Shown: in pieces, positions 37,567-49,849 of the stretch
Position numbering within the stretch: the first letter of the stretch is position 1
Layout of the letters: each line of letters opens with the position of its first letter
Assembly (NCBI GenBank): GCA_026874595.1
Contig: CM049314.1
Span: 58,702,300-58,766,299 of the forward strand
DNA: 64,000 nt
Reading direction: 5' to 3'
Origin: Sipunculus nudus
Lineage: Eukaryota > Annelida > Sipuncula > Golfingiida > Sipunculidae
The notes under the pieces: model-generated
The model's database searches: none
What the model saw: only the letters and a program-made list of their open reading frames with translations
What the model was told of the DNA's origin: nothing
Translations under genes and position numbers: made by a program

Positions 37567-38345
37567 ACGGGTGTTCCCGGCAAGAGCCAAAGTCACCCGG
37601 CGTGAGTGAAAAGCGAGGCAAGGGGATGTATATATATAAAAGTGTTTATTCAGCCGTATATATATACAAATCTGGAGTCCTCCAAGCCGGAGTCCCTGCC
37701 AAGCAGAGAACGAATACTCACATTAAACATTTCATATAAACATTTCTATCTGGTGCAAAAATACAATAAATGGCATGAATATACAGAATATACATTTGCA
37801 CATTTCTAAGTATTCATTACACAAGAAAACACATTACATATTATACAAATGAGCCTATATATTTAGGAACCACATTTTAAGATATCGTTGCATATTACCA
37901 ATATTACGAATACAAATATCCATGCGTACAACAAGTATGAATTTACCAGTAACGTGTGCAATTAGAATATGGAATATACAGTTTACATGATAGTACGTAC
38001 GTGATATACTGAAAGTAATGAATTGGCTAAATGATAGAGTTTATCGCAGTTTAAGAGTTTAGTTAAAACGGTCCTTACCTGCCAAGCAGAGAACGAATAC
38101 TGACAAGTTCTCTATGTCACGAGACTGAGGCTTGGCAGGGTTTGCGTCGCGGTCCGTGTCATTGTCCGAATGAAAACAATAGGAACAACGGAAAACCGGT
38201 TGAGTAATGAGGAACCAAGCAAACAAGGCAACCAAGGCAACTGCGGGGCAATTCATTGACCAGTTAGGCCAAGCTGATGATATGATACCTGCCAGGCAAT
38301 TCAGTTATACCTGATAATATAATACGTGTTATCGGAGCCGTTACA
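37563..38345 (-). repeat. 3' LTR of Ty3/Gypsy element
   Basis: The 783-bp block begins TGTAACGG and ends CCGTTACA, a perfect 8-bp terminal inverted repeat. On the minus strand a purine-rich tract (TAGGGGGAGGA, 38346-38356) stands immediately before it, the usual plus-strand primer site. Inside, a 24-bp sequence starting CCTGCCAAGCAGAG is exactly repeated at 37695-37718 and 38078-38101. Its outer edge lies in a TA array. No matching 5' LTR is in the window. Confidence 0.85.
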
Positions 38346-38783
38346 TCCTCCCCCTACTTGAAAAAAATGTCGACCCGACATTAATGTACGAGAAAAGTTA
38401 GTAAAAATTATATCAGATCCACCATACCATACCAACAGCACATCATCCACACCATATACCAAACGCTCCCCCCAGTAGAGAAGTGGCGTCCCGACACTAA
38501 CTGCAAATAATGATAGGTCGCGCATGACAGCATTAGCAGTGGACGGCCTCTAGTAGGATTTCGGATAGATGTTTATATTGGAACATTATGTACACATGAG
38601 GTATACATATATGAAAGTGAAAAACCCAGAAACTGGTGGCAGTGGAGAAAGTCAGCATACGCAAAAAAAAATGGTATAATGAAATCACTGACTCGTGAAA
38701 TCTCAGAACGAGCCATGTAGCTTAAGCAAGGAACTTATCCTAAACATACTTATGTTAACACATGCACTTGTTTAAAAATATTA

Positions 38784-39548
38784 TCACCCGTTAAGCACAT
38801 AGTCCCCAAAACGTTCTGGCATACGTCGTTCTCGGGTAGATCTACGTACTGGATTAACATCCGGATCCCCACTCTGATCAGATATTGGGGCGCTATTACC
38901 ATCATTATTATGATCATGACTTGAGATGACGTCATGGTCATCGTGTAGTTGTGATATATTCTCATTATCACCTTTGGCGTCATCGTTTAACACACCAGTG
39001 ACGTCATCATCAAGTCCTGTAGTATTTACGGTATCAACATTTGCATTGCAATCATCAGTAGAACCATTTATCAGGACTGTATTAGAGTGATCAGACGCAA
39101 TTGCATCATTATCTGTATCATCCGATAATTCAAGTTCTAAATGCAACTCGCTCACATCCTCAGAACTACTCATGTGGGGACGATTATTTGGAGTTATAGT
39201 GAAAATGGGGTCGTCATCTGTTGATGAGTCTTCCGACCCTGACACTGATGATGTAATAATTGGTTTGTGTGTTGTGGAAACTGGTTTTTGTGTAGGGTCG
39301 ATGGGCAATCCTGTATATGGAAGGATCAGATTGCGATGCAGAGTGCGAGTACGCTTTTTATCACCCAAGGGGCAAACAACATATACTTGAATATCCTTAT
39401 TGGGTTGTTCCAATACCTCATACACCTGCTTTTCCCATTTATCGACCAGTTTCTGTTTCCGAATGATCCCTACCTTTCGTACTAAGACGTGATCACAATC
39501 GTTTGTGGTGATACCTGGATGATAAAGAGACACGTTGAGCAATATCAT
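38784..39548 (-). pseudogene. pol: Gypsy integrase C-terminal region and tail
   Basis: This frame follows the catalytic core after a frameshift near 39.5 kb. It opens with CDHVLVRKVGIIRKQKLVDK and KRTRTLHRNLILP, the SH3-like/GPY-type C-terminal part that binds DNA. A long acidic, low-complexity D/S/N-rich tail follows, ending RRSTRERRMPERFGDYVLNG. The tail encodes no recognised chromodomain. The roughly 440 bp from here to the LTR is untranslated. Confidence 0.7.
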
Positions 39549-40113
39549 AGGCAGAAGAAAGTTGGTCTTTTAGATCGGAAACATATGTGTTGTAATTTTG
39601 ATGGTTAGGATTGTTGTTGGTCCCAAGTACTAGATCAATAGGGAGGCGTGGATGTCGACCGAACATTAAATAGAAAGGTGTATAACCGGTTGCATCATTT
39701 TTCGTACAATTATAGGCATGAGTTAAAGCACTGACGTATTCTTTCCAGTTTTTCTTTTTCTCTTCCTCAAGAGTACCCATCATACTGATTAAACTACGGT
39801 TAAACCTTTCGGTTTGCCCATTCCCCATTGGATGGTACCTTGCACATCGTGATTTATGGATACCAGCTAGTCTGCATAGATCTTTGATGATTTTAGATTC
39901 AAATTGTCTGCCCTGATCACTGTGGATGCGGGCTGGAAAACCATAACGTTGGACAAATGTGTCAAATAGTATTTTAGCTGTAGTCTTTGCCGTAGTATTG
40001 CGACAAGGAACTGCCATAGCGCAGCGTGTGAAATTATCGGTCATGACCAGAATATTTTCAATTCCACCTGTAGATGGCTCAAGGCTAAGATAATCGACAC
40101 ATAGGAGCTCCAT
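39493..40113 (-). pseudogene. pol: Gypsy integrase catalytic core
   Basis: The frame carries the DDE core: first aspartate in ELLCVDYLSLEP, second in IHSDQGRQFES, glutamate in HPMGNGQTERFNRSL. LVMTDNFTRCAMAVP and YNCTKNDATGYTPFYLMFGR are also typical of Ty3/Gypsy integrases. All three catalytic residues are present. An in-frame stop cuts it off from the upstream zinc finger, and a frameshift separates it from the C-terminal region, so the copy is dead as a polyprotein. Confidence 0.9.
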
Positions 40114-40170
40114 TGGTTGTGTGGATGTTATAGGTACTAAAGGAGCTTTTTGCTGGAGGGGACTTCCGCA

Positions 40171-40446
40171 TTATATACAGCGTGGACAATTCTTAATGTA
40201 TGAATCTATGTCTTTAGACATTTTTGGCCAGTAAAATCGGTCATGGGCTAGATGGACAGACCGATTACGACCTAGATGCCCAACATCGTCATGAATACCA
40301 GATAAAGCGACTTGTCGCAAACTGCTAGGTATTACCATTTGATACTGAATTTTGCTGTTCAGTGTTCGTTTACGATAGAGTATGTTATCCCGCAGCACAA
40401 GGCTAACTATACATCTGAAAAAAATTATTTGATCAGGATGAGTCAA
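40171..40446 (-). pseudogene. pol: Gypsy integrase zinc-binding domain
   Basis: GHLGRNRSVHLAHDRFYWP followed by CPRC gives the HHCC finger. A TAA directly after CPRCI (about 40168-40170) separates it from the core, whose linker (SPLQQKAPLVPITS) continues in the same frame. Confidence 0.85.
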
Positions 40447-40457
40447 GTCTTTCTTGT

Positions 40458-41160
40458 TTATGACCTTACCTCTCTGAAATGGACAATGAATGGGTTCAGA
40501 TTCGAATCCAGAAGTTGTTCCTTTGCTTCGTTTAATCGTGTTTGTCCGAGCAAATTGACAGGATCCGTGGATGGAACAGCTTTGGATTGGTCACAAGAAA
40601 GACTACATATTACAGGTGATGGTATGGTCACTGATTGACAAACAGCTTTTACTACATCATTGGTAATACATTGATTGTGGTTTTTCTTTTCTGCTAGAAG
40701 CCGAGGGATTCTCGAAAGTGCATCGGCGTCGATGTTATGCTTGCCGGCTCTATATTGAATATTAAAGTCGTAATTAGCCAATTCAGATACCCATCTTTGA
40801 CCTGTTGCATCTTATTTTGCGGAGGACATTATGTAAGTTAGAGGATTGTTATCAGTGAACACTGTGAACCGTGATCCATACAGATATTCTTTAAATTTAT
40901 CGGTTACACACCACTTTAAAGCTAAGAACTCTAACTTGTGAATAGGGTACCGAGACTCTGATCGTGTTAGGCTTCGGCTCGCATAAGCTATTGGTCTTTT
41001 CTGGCCATCTTGATCTTGGTACAGAATACCAGAGATCCCATCAAAACTTGCATCAGTATGAACAATAAACGGACGAGAGAAATCTGCAAACGCTAGTACA
41101 GGAGCAGAAGATAGTAGTCCTATTAATTGATCAAATGCTAGTTGGTGGTTATTTGACCAG
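40458..41160 (-). pseudogene. pol: Gypsy RNase H domain
   Basis: The minus-strand translation gives FIVHTDASFDGISGILYQDQ, then KRPIAYASRSLTRSESRYP, LEFLALKWCV, FTVFTDNNPLTYIMS and YRAGKHNIDADALSRIP. The acidic RNase H residues are present (TDAS, LEFL, TDNN, DADALSR). A frameshift near 41.16 kb separates it from RT, and a TAA at 40812-40814 (probably replacing TTA) interrupts the domain. Confidence 0.85.
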
Positions 41161-42960
41161 TTTGAGATGGAACTTTCTTTCTGGTACGATTACTGGTTTT
41201 TGTTTGATTCTGAATATGGTGGCATTTCAGTAAGTCATGTAATGGTTTTGCGATTTTAGCAAATCCAGGGACAAATCTACGATAGAAACTCGCAAAGCCC
41301 AAGAAACGGCGTACATCACTGACACACTTAGGTATAGGCCATTCTTTAAGAGCGCTGATTTTACTCTGGTCAGTATGTATACCTTCTTTTGAGACTATAT
41401 GTCCTAGGTATTTTACTTTATCTTGCATCAGCTGGCACTTTGAAGGTTTTAGTTTTAGGCCTGCGTCGTGCAGACGCTGAAAGATGTTATTCAAGCGTTT
41501 TAGGTGTTCTTCAAAGGAGGTAGAGAATACGATTATATCGTCAAGATAGAGAAGACATTCTTTTAAATGGAGATCACCCATAGTCTTCTGCATCAGTCTT
41601 TGGAAGCAGGCAGGGGCGTTCACCAAGCCGAATGGCATGGTTTCCCATTGATAAAAACCGAGAGGACCTACTGTAAAAGCTGTTTTATCTTTAATTTCTT
41701 CGGCTAACTCAACCTGCCAGTAACCAGACTTCAAATCTAGAGAGGAAAAGCAGCGAGCGCCAATCGTTTCATCGATTCTTGGCAAGGAATGAGCGTCTCT
41801 AACAGTTCTGCTATTCAGGGTTCTATAATCAATACAGAAACGAAGAGTTCCGTCAGGTTTTCTGACAAGGACTACTGGACTAGCAAACGGACTTTTGCTC
41901 TCCTTAATTACTTTTGACTCTAGCATTTCTTTCAGATGTTGTTTTACCTCATCATATAATTGTGGAGGGATGCGACGATATCGCTCTCTAAATGGTTCAT
42001 CTATAGTCAACACGATACGGTGTTTTTCTACACTGGTGTGACCAATATCTGTATTACTTAAGGAAAATATGTGTTTCCATTTAAGCAACAGAAGTTGTAG
42101 TTGTTCAGATTCAGATTGTGACAAATCTTGACCAAATTTGAACATGTTTAAGAATTGTTGATCAGATGGGTCAGGTGATTGTGTCAGTTGGGTTACGAGG
42201 CTAGCTTCTTGTATGTTACAGAGTATCATTTTTGATGGAAAAATGATGGAATGTGATGTTAAGTTCCTGACCTGTACTGGAATTCTGTGACTTGTACCTA
42301 CCGACAAATCAAGCTCTTGGACACAAGGAAGTAGGACCAATCCAGTTGGTAACCTGTGGAGAACATTCACATCAGTTATAACAAGGGTCTTGCCTGTTGT
42401 ACAACCTCTGGTTAAACCATTTATAGTAACATCACTGTGGGCAGGTATTACTGTAGACTTGGTGGATAATACATAACCTCCTTTATTCACTGATTTCTTT
42501 TCCCTGTTTGTCAAACACTTAAATGCAATATTCCATGTTTGGGACATGTGTAAACTTTGAATAAAATTTGGGCCAGCATTTGTCTGAATAAAATTTAAAC
42601 AAGAGTTTAGCACATTCGTACCAATTAAAAATGGAACACTGGCATTGAAATGGGTGTTTTTCATTACCAATACTGGCACAGAGAATGTCTGAGATGAATT
42701 TATTGCAGGAAATTTAAGGTCAACAGCGATGATACCACAGTACTCTACCTGCTGGCCGTCCAGTTGCCGGACATCCATCATCTCCTCCACAGGGACTAAG
42801 TCTGATGGGTTGAGGTGTTTTTCATAAAACCATTGAGCAATGGTAGAGACCTGGGAACCTGTATCTAAAAGACCCTGGCAGTTAATACCATCTGCAAACA
42901 TGTCAACAACCTGTGTTTCACCTACAAGAGGGACATTATCAGTACATACGTTTGTTGTGG
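41138..42960 (-). pseudogene. pol: Gypsy protease and reverse transcriptase
   Basis: This is the longest open frame of the window (587 codons from the ATG at 42901), with in-frame sequence a little further upstream. The protease active site is intact (GLLDTGSQVST), with a later VPFLIGTNVL flap/hydrophobic region. RT follows: VVLVRKPDGTLRFCIDYRTL, LPRIDETIG, FSSLDLKSGYWQVEL, TMPFGLVNAPACFQRLM, catalytic LLYLDDIIVFS, KLKPSKCQL, VRRFLGFASFYRRFVPGFAK. No stop lies within PR-RT, which suggests a fairly recent insertion, but downstream lesions disable the element. Confidence 0.9.
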
Positions 42961-43011
42961 GAATTTTTTAACCTGACCCCGTGTTCTCCAACGAATGATC
43001 ACGGGCGACTC

Positions 43012-43330
43012 TTAGTTTTTTAGGATTTTCCCGTTTTTGTCTCGTTTGGCATGGCATTTGTCGACAGTGTGGGTGTGACGAAGGCAACGAGAGCAAAAGA
43101 CTTCGTCCGAGACAGTATTACTGTTACGAACTTCAGCCTGAGTTTGTGATGGTTTGTTTGGTTTGGACATTTGATATCGTTCAAGTTTCGATAAGCGATT
43201 CTCTAGGATTGACAGTTTGTTATTTATCTGCTCAAGCACAGAGCTTTCAGAAGATAAAGTTTTAACCCCTTTGCCTAAGCAATGCTCGGGACGACTGCAT
43301 GAGTGATCTGCTACGCTTGTCAAAAGTAAC
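43012..43330 (-). pseudogene. gag: Gypsy Gag C-terminus with CCHC knuckle (5'-truncated)
   Basis: About 103 codons end with a CX2CX4HX4C zinc knuckle in FCSRCLRHTHTVDKCHAKRD, preceded by a heptad-like helix (LEQINNKLSILENRLSKLER). Gag terminates at about 43012 and pol continues in another phase, as in elements that use frameshifting. The capsid part, 5' UTR and 5' LTR are missing upstream of about 43.33 kb. Confidence 0.75.
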
Positions 43331-43538
43331 TTTATAACACGATACTAGTGGAACGCCGACAGCTCTCTCTTCACATTTCCGTAGACCCTTAAAGATAAGA
43401 AAGTGTTTATTACCAATTGCTTATTCTCATTTCCAATAGGACACAAATGGTCATTGACAAAAATAATAAGTGTTCATCTTTATTTATCGAGACAAACCAT
43501 TGGTCATTATAGTGATAATTACTAGAATTGTATTTTAG

Positions 43539-44515
43539 GTCCTGATTGTTCCAGAGGACTTTCGTACTTCTATGAGAAAGGCACCTGGAAGTACGCTTGA
43601 AATTTTGTCCCCTCCTCTTACATGTTTTTAAAAACCTATCATCCATGGACTTCAGACAGACAAAAATGTCAGTCACATGGAGGAGATTTGGTCTCGATAG
43701 AAACAACGGGGCGAAATGAAACACCTGCGCAGCATGCTTACACAACTGCCTCGTCTTTCGTAGCCGGGTCAGAATTTCCTTTACTATAATATATTTTAGT
43801 TTTTGATTACAGTCATAAATAAGTCATGCACTTCAACAGAAGCTCAAGTCATCATGCTCGATAAGTATGAAAGGGTCATACCCTGAGAATGTTAGATCGA
43901 TCAGTGTTATTTAACAGAATATTCTTTAGTGTTGCTGAAAAACGAAATGCTTTTCAAACTTGTTTAAATACAGTTGTATATTTCGCGTGATTTGATTGCA
44001 TGGGAATCTCAGCAATGCAGATAACAAAATGTTAAATAAGAAAACATATATCAACAGTTTTATCAGACAATGCTGATTACACTGTGCATCACAAAACACT
44101 AGGCCGACTTCATGACGCTCAATTTTACATCCTCATAATATGTATTTAATTGCATTAAAATCAAATTCGAAGGTATTCCGTCATAAAAATACACACCGAT
44201 GTACTTTAGAAATGTACGTAAGGCTCTTTGGAACCTACAATATTAAACTCCTTTGTCTTTTTCACATTCATGTATATCATAGGAGACTGGGGATATTAGA
44301 TCGGAGGTTCTGACAAGGAACTCGAAGGAATCTGGCGCTGGGTTCCATCCGGCGATGCGGTCGTGTACTCAAATTGGTATTCCCAACAACCTTATAATTG
44401 TGGAAATGAAGAAAAATACTTTCAATTGCGACAGGACTTTGCATTTGCCTGGAATGACAGTGCTTGCCATGCCCGTTTCGGAGCTTAATGTGAAACAGTG
44501 GAGACAACAAATTGA
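43539..44515 (+). pseudogene. C-type lectin-like pseudogene, copy 1
   Basis: Two exons are recognisable. Exon A (from 43539, after acceptor TATTTTAG) reads CSRGLSYFYEKGTWKYA, stop, then SYMFLKTYHPWTS and HGGDLVSIET, to about 43767. Exon B (44283-44515, after acceptor TCATAG) reads GDWGY, stop, IGGSDKELEGIWRWV, SNWYSQQPYNCGNEE, FAWNDSACHARFGA, stop, CETVETTN, stop. WND is kept; the sugar-specificity triplet is QPY rather than QPD. There are three in-frame stops (TGA in exon A, TAG for the usual W, TAA before CET). Both exons start in phase 1 as in the intact minus-strand copy. The truncated Gypsy element lies just upstream. Confidence 0.8.
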
Positions 44516-45027
44516 TTCTTACATGTTCATAACTGGTACAAATGGCATGAATCGAAATGAAAAAAATGAATGTTATATTATTTGTTAAAGATTCTAATAG
44601 AGGTAAATACATGTCATCGTGAGTATATCGATCTCCTAAGTTATAAATAAAAACGATGTCTTGGTAATAGACATTTGTTATACTTTTTTATTAAGCATAC
44701 GTTAGGAAGGCTAAAAGTTGAGCCATGGACATTATATTAAAAAAATTTAAGATTTGCAAACACAGTATGCTTATTTCGTTATATGAACTATATGAGATAT
44801 ATGTTATGGAATTGTCCATCAAATATTCTTTTTACTTCACTATAAATCTGACTACAATGATCAGTTACATAAAAGGAGTGTCCAGTTTAGCAATTATTCA
44901 TCTTGTGTAACATTCTTGTGTCAAGAGACATACTGGAAAATATTGGTACTAACTTTCAGAGTCATATATAAGCTCAAGACGCAAAAAACAACAATGGAAG
45001 CCTGATAGCACGTTGGCCTATTCTAAC

Positions 45028-45031
<4 letters not shown>
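44516..45031. other. Non-coding DNA
   Basis: Nothing recognised. Confidence 0.4.

Positions 45032-45077
<46 letters not shown>
45032..45077. repeat. (TA)n microsatellite
   Basis: About 22 AT repeats bracketed by the short inverted words ACTATATAAAT and ATTTATATAGT. Confidence 0.9.
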
Positions 45078-45081
<4 letters not shown>

Positions 45082-48000
45082 GTTTGATCAGGTTTTACTT
45101 ATCAGGCCCCAGATCAATTATCAAATTTAAAGATTAAGATTGTAAATTGATATTTGTGTAAAAATGTAGTTTGTTTTGTAAACTGTTTAATTGTATTTAT
45201 TATTTATTATGTATTATGTGCACGTTGGTAAATAACCAAATGACAATAACAAAAAAGCAACATGGGTATAATAAATCTACAATGTGGCTTGGGTAAAAAA
45301 CTTGTAAAAAATGTATTTGCTCCTCTACGTTTGTACTCAATGTGAATACAGATAGGCAGTGGTCATTTTAGTAAACTTTTTTTTTATCTCACTTGAAAAA
45401 ATATTTTTCCCTAAACACTTGTAAAGCCGTGAACAAGCAGAATCTAAATTAAAGCAAAAGACCGTAATTACTGGCTTAAAAAAACAGATGGCTCACATTT
45501 GAGATAACCCATGATTTTTGGCCGGAACACCGTTCAACCTGTAACTTTTGTTTCCAACGAGCCCCATGTATCGCCTCTCGCAACCAGGTTCCCAAGGCAC
45601 CTCTTGCCTCTTAGATCCAGTTTCCTTCATATATTGCCGATGTCTATAACTGCGCTATTTTGTTAAAAGTATTTGAATAAGAGTATATGATAATATATGA
45701 GAAGGAAAAAAAAAACCCTTTAAAACGTCAAACCTTACCATTTACCTCTCTTTTTGGACCTTCTCGGGCTGTCTGTGTAATTAATATCTTTCGTGTCTAA
45801 AATAATTTCCCCTAAATATATACAAGAAAAAAATATGATTTGACAGTCACGATTTTTACTTCATCATTCCATTCTCTTCACCAGCATACCCATCGTCAAC
45901 ATATTTTATGAATATTAGAAAAAGTGCTATTAGAGCCAACTTTCGAATTATTAGACATGACGTGTTGTATTTGCAATTGTCCCTCCTCAGATTTATCATG
46001 ACCTGCAGTCCAGTCCATTTCTAGTAACACGATTGTGTAGCAGGCAGGGAACCGCCCTCCTGGGTGGTCGAGAGCTCCCGTTTGATGTACGTTATCGAAC
46101 CCGAATGGGAACTCCTCAATGCAATATAATGATGAAATATTTTATTCTTATAATTATATCACTAGTTTTTATTCTTTTAAAGAAAGATATAATACAAGTT
46201 TCAAGTGAAAGATATAAGGTAAGAAACAACACTTGCTGGCAGTCTGCTTAGCATTATACAATACTTCCTTCCATCAAAATCTATTCTAAAACATGAGTCA
46301 TATTTTCCTCAATGCCACGGTCAAACGATTTTACATACCCCTCAATGATTGTCATTTCTTCGTCAATAGCTAAACATCCTTTAATTGGTAGCTTCATAAT
46401 TATTGAATTATGCGGGCATTGTAATTTGATTATAGCAACAGGTCATTTCAAGATTCGAAAATGTATTCTGAAGTAGATAATCACTTTTAGTGATGGTAAT
46501 AAATAATGTGAATCTCTGCCATGGCACTTCACATATCTATGAAAAAAAACATAGCATCTCTATACATCGTGTTATCGCATATTTAGGAAACATAATAAAA
46601 ATGATTAATTACCTGGACTCTGTTTTAGCCTGTATAACTGGGAAACATGTCTTATACAAACAGACTTCATTATATGATAGCACAATCCACGCAAATAAAG
46701 ATATTTTTGTCGGATGAACACTTCAATAACATCCATCTTACCTGCGAAGCAGAGGCCAATAGCAACTGCTTACTGCATCATAACGATGAAAATATTGCTA
46801 TATTTCATTATGTTATAGTACGAGTAACTTAAAAAGCATTGGGCGTTGTAATTTCAAAATATCGACAGACCACAATACTTGCTGATATCCTCATGTTCAT
46901 AAAGGGTAGTCATCATAGGCTAATCAAATCGATTAAGGGAACAGAAAAAATATCAATTTTACAGAAGAAACCAAACAGTATATAAATTATTAATACTTGT
47001 TATATTGTTAGGCTTTCTTTCTTCATCCAAACCAAATTTCACACTTTCAATGTTTCAAGTAGCGGGCGGTTATCAACAGGTTACATATCATGATTTGTGT
47101 TATTTAAAAATGTGACTTACCCTTTTTATTGTCCTGCGTTTAGTGGAAGATTAGACAAGGTATCTGGTTCTTGTACAAAATATGTTCTTATACCTAACAA
47201 TATTTAAACATGATCACAGGCTATAATACCGAGAGCATATAAGACTTTGCGTATCTGGGGAGAAAAATCTTATAATTATCTTATTTCTAAATTATTGTAT
47301 GTCGATAATCGAAGACATGTTCTAATTCGAAATCTATCTTAATCGAGACTCAAATTATTGTACGTTTTAAAAACATTTTTGTCTGTTTAATCGACATATG
47401 ATGTACCTGAAAAAACGTGTTGCCTCCTGACAATCATGTCTTGGTCAACTTTAAACTGTGTACACATTTCAGCGAATAAATAAAAAACAACTTCAAAGTT
47501 ACGAATTTACTTTCCCTAGATATACTTTTTTTGTAGATTTTTTTAGATATCACCATGTTAACACTAGTAATTTTTAATTGTATTGCCAAGTCAATTGATC
47601 CAGGCAAAAGTTAAATGTCTTTGTGATGTTAATATTAAGGACAAGCTGTTCATATTTGACAGGATATATTTTCTTGAATGTGTCTGTATATCATCTGAAG
47701 GCGGACCTGGATATACAACAGTTATGGTATCAGGCATACTTTGAAAGCCAGTTTAAATGATTATTCGAAAAACTATTATTCTATTACTTAAAATGTCGTA
47801 CTAGTCTTGTTTCCTTTCTAGGCCATCATTAATAACATCAATGCAGCTCGTCAATAAGCGGCAAGAAGCACTTCAGGAAACGTAACTATCATATGTTGAT
47901 ATGTTCCAGATATAGGCTGAACCGAACAGAAATTAATAGACTCCACTGTTTTGACCCCTTTACTAGTACGTCGTGATCCAACAAAAAAAAATCACTATAA

Positions 48001-49849
48001 AAATTTAAAATCTCTTAATCCAAAATGTTTTCGATGACAAAGCAAAGGAATGAAGTGATCTGCTTTTTCATTTAACTATAGTCGCCAAAAGCTTATTCTT
48101 CATGCGACAATATACCATCCGTTCGATTACTGAATGGTAATCTCACCTAGCCTAATTAATTTTTACTATTAAATGAGGATCCAGCTAAAAATATCCTACT
48201 CATACTTGTTGAAATATAAATCCCTAGGCGTCTGTATTTCATTTCCTATGACGGGAGACTCGAATAGAGGTTTTATGGTTTACTAGTGTACGATTCTTCC
48301 AAGATTCGTGACGAAATTGTTTGCCATTGAAAGTGAAATAAGGCATATCTTAAAGCAGCTTTTCATCGCAGGTCTTCAGAACAATAATACCAAGGCCTCA
48401 TTTTACTCCTATTAACCATTTCGTCTGCCCACAGTTATCTGGCACAAACACCCTCACTCGAAGCCTAGCACAAATATACCTTTCTAGCAAGTTGACACAG
48501 AGGCTCGATTTTAATTAGCAATAACCAAACCTCAAATGCTTCATTGTGGCACTTAGAGGAAGGTATCGTATATCATTTAAGTTTATACATACTATTTTGC
48601 CTTATATCTTTCAGTCACATAAGTATATCTGAAAACGATAGGCTAACAATGCTCCATTCATATACTAGCCACCTTATGTTTGAACTTCCAGATTTCTTAT
48701 CAAGGGGGCTTGATTGATATGCCATTTCATTATTATACACGGGTTCATGCCATTTAAAAATTTAATATGATGGAAAAACCGAAAGGAGTCATCTATTGAA
48801 TTAAAGATATATTTGTTTAGGGACGGAAAATCAACATTAAAATATGTTCTTGAAAGGCAAAACGTTAACAAGACGAACCGGAATATAAAAATGACAAGAC
48901 TGGAAAAATATATTTATATTCTTTTACTGCAGAACTTCAAATACAATATGTATAAAGATATTAACCCTGCCACACGTAATATATGTCAATTGGTTGAGTA
49001 ACACGTTTATGTGCTTATTATGTTTCGCTCCTCAGACATACATTTAAAGGGGCTGTCATTCAAAGAATACAACAAAATGGTCGTGACATACTGCAACAGT
49101 TGAACTCTGGCTAATGCCATGGAATATTCATTCACGTACTTTGTTAGCTTAACGAACATGAGGTCTCATATAAAGGCTGTTTCTGTAGAGCTGCAAATAT
49201 TAATGTAACAATATTCTCCAGATGTCAAGGTGGGAACGGGATTGTTCCAAATGTTTTCGCTTGAAATATAGACATCATAAGTGTAACAACGAACCCATCA
49301 CAATATGTCACAAGCAAAGAAGGGTTGGTATAATACACACAATAACCCACAACAAAATGCCCCCTGCTGTTTATAAGGTCATCTGATGATATCGGTTGTC
49401 ACTAGATTAAATGCATGTCAGGAGTTTCTGGCATCTAACTAAAAAATACAATCCATAATGAGACCTGCACTATGCAATTGGGATCAGTTAAGGTCACAAG
49501 ATTCAAAGAATGAACTTTGTCCGCATTTTTATTTCTTTGCATAAAAATGTTACACTTTGTATATACTTGTGTAATACCGAAGCCAAAATAATTTACATAT
49601 ATTCTGATTATTAATATAAATATTAACACAAACAGTTTGAGGACCGTTCAAATGTTTTTGTTAATCTGCATACATAATAATGCTCAAAGCAAACTCTTTA
49701 ACACGAAGAAAATACATTTTGCTTAAATATACGTTTTGATTAAACATACAGAACTCTTTTCATCTTGATGTTACCAAGTGCTATTGTCAAATTCATTCCA
49801 AATCAAATGTAATATATTGATGACATGTCCGCCGAAATGGCAAATTTAG
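45078..49849. other. AT-rich non-coding DNA between lectin copies
   Basis: No gene or clear mobile element recognised. A TTTAAAGGGGCTGTCATTCA string at about 49043 resembles the end of a TTAA-type MITE, but I did not find its partner. Confidence 0.4.

Noticed and set aside
44277-44612. Minus-strand 111-codon frame opposite lectin exon B
   Set aside because: Shadow of the plus-strand CTLD exon, which has YxIGGSD and WND motifs.
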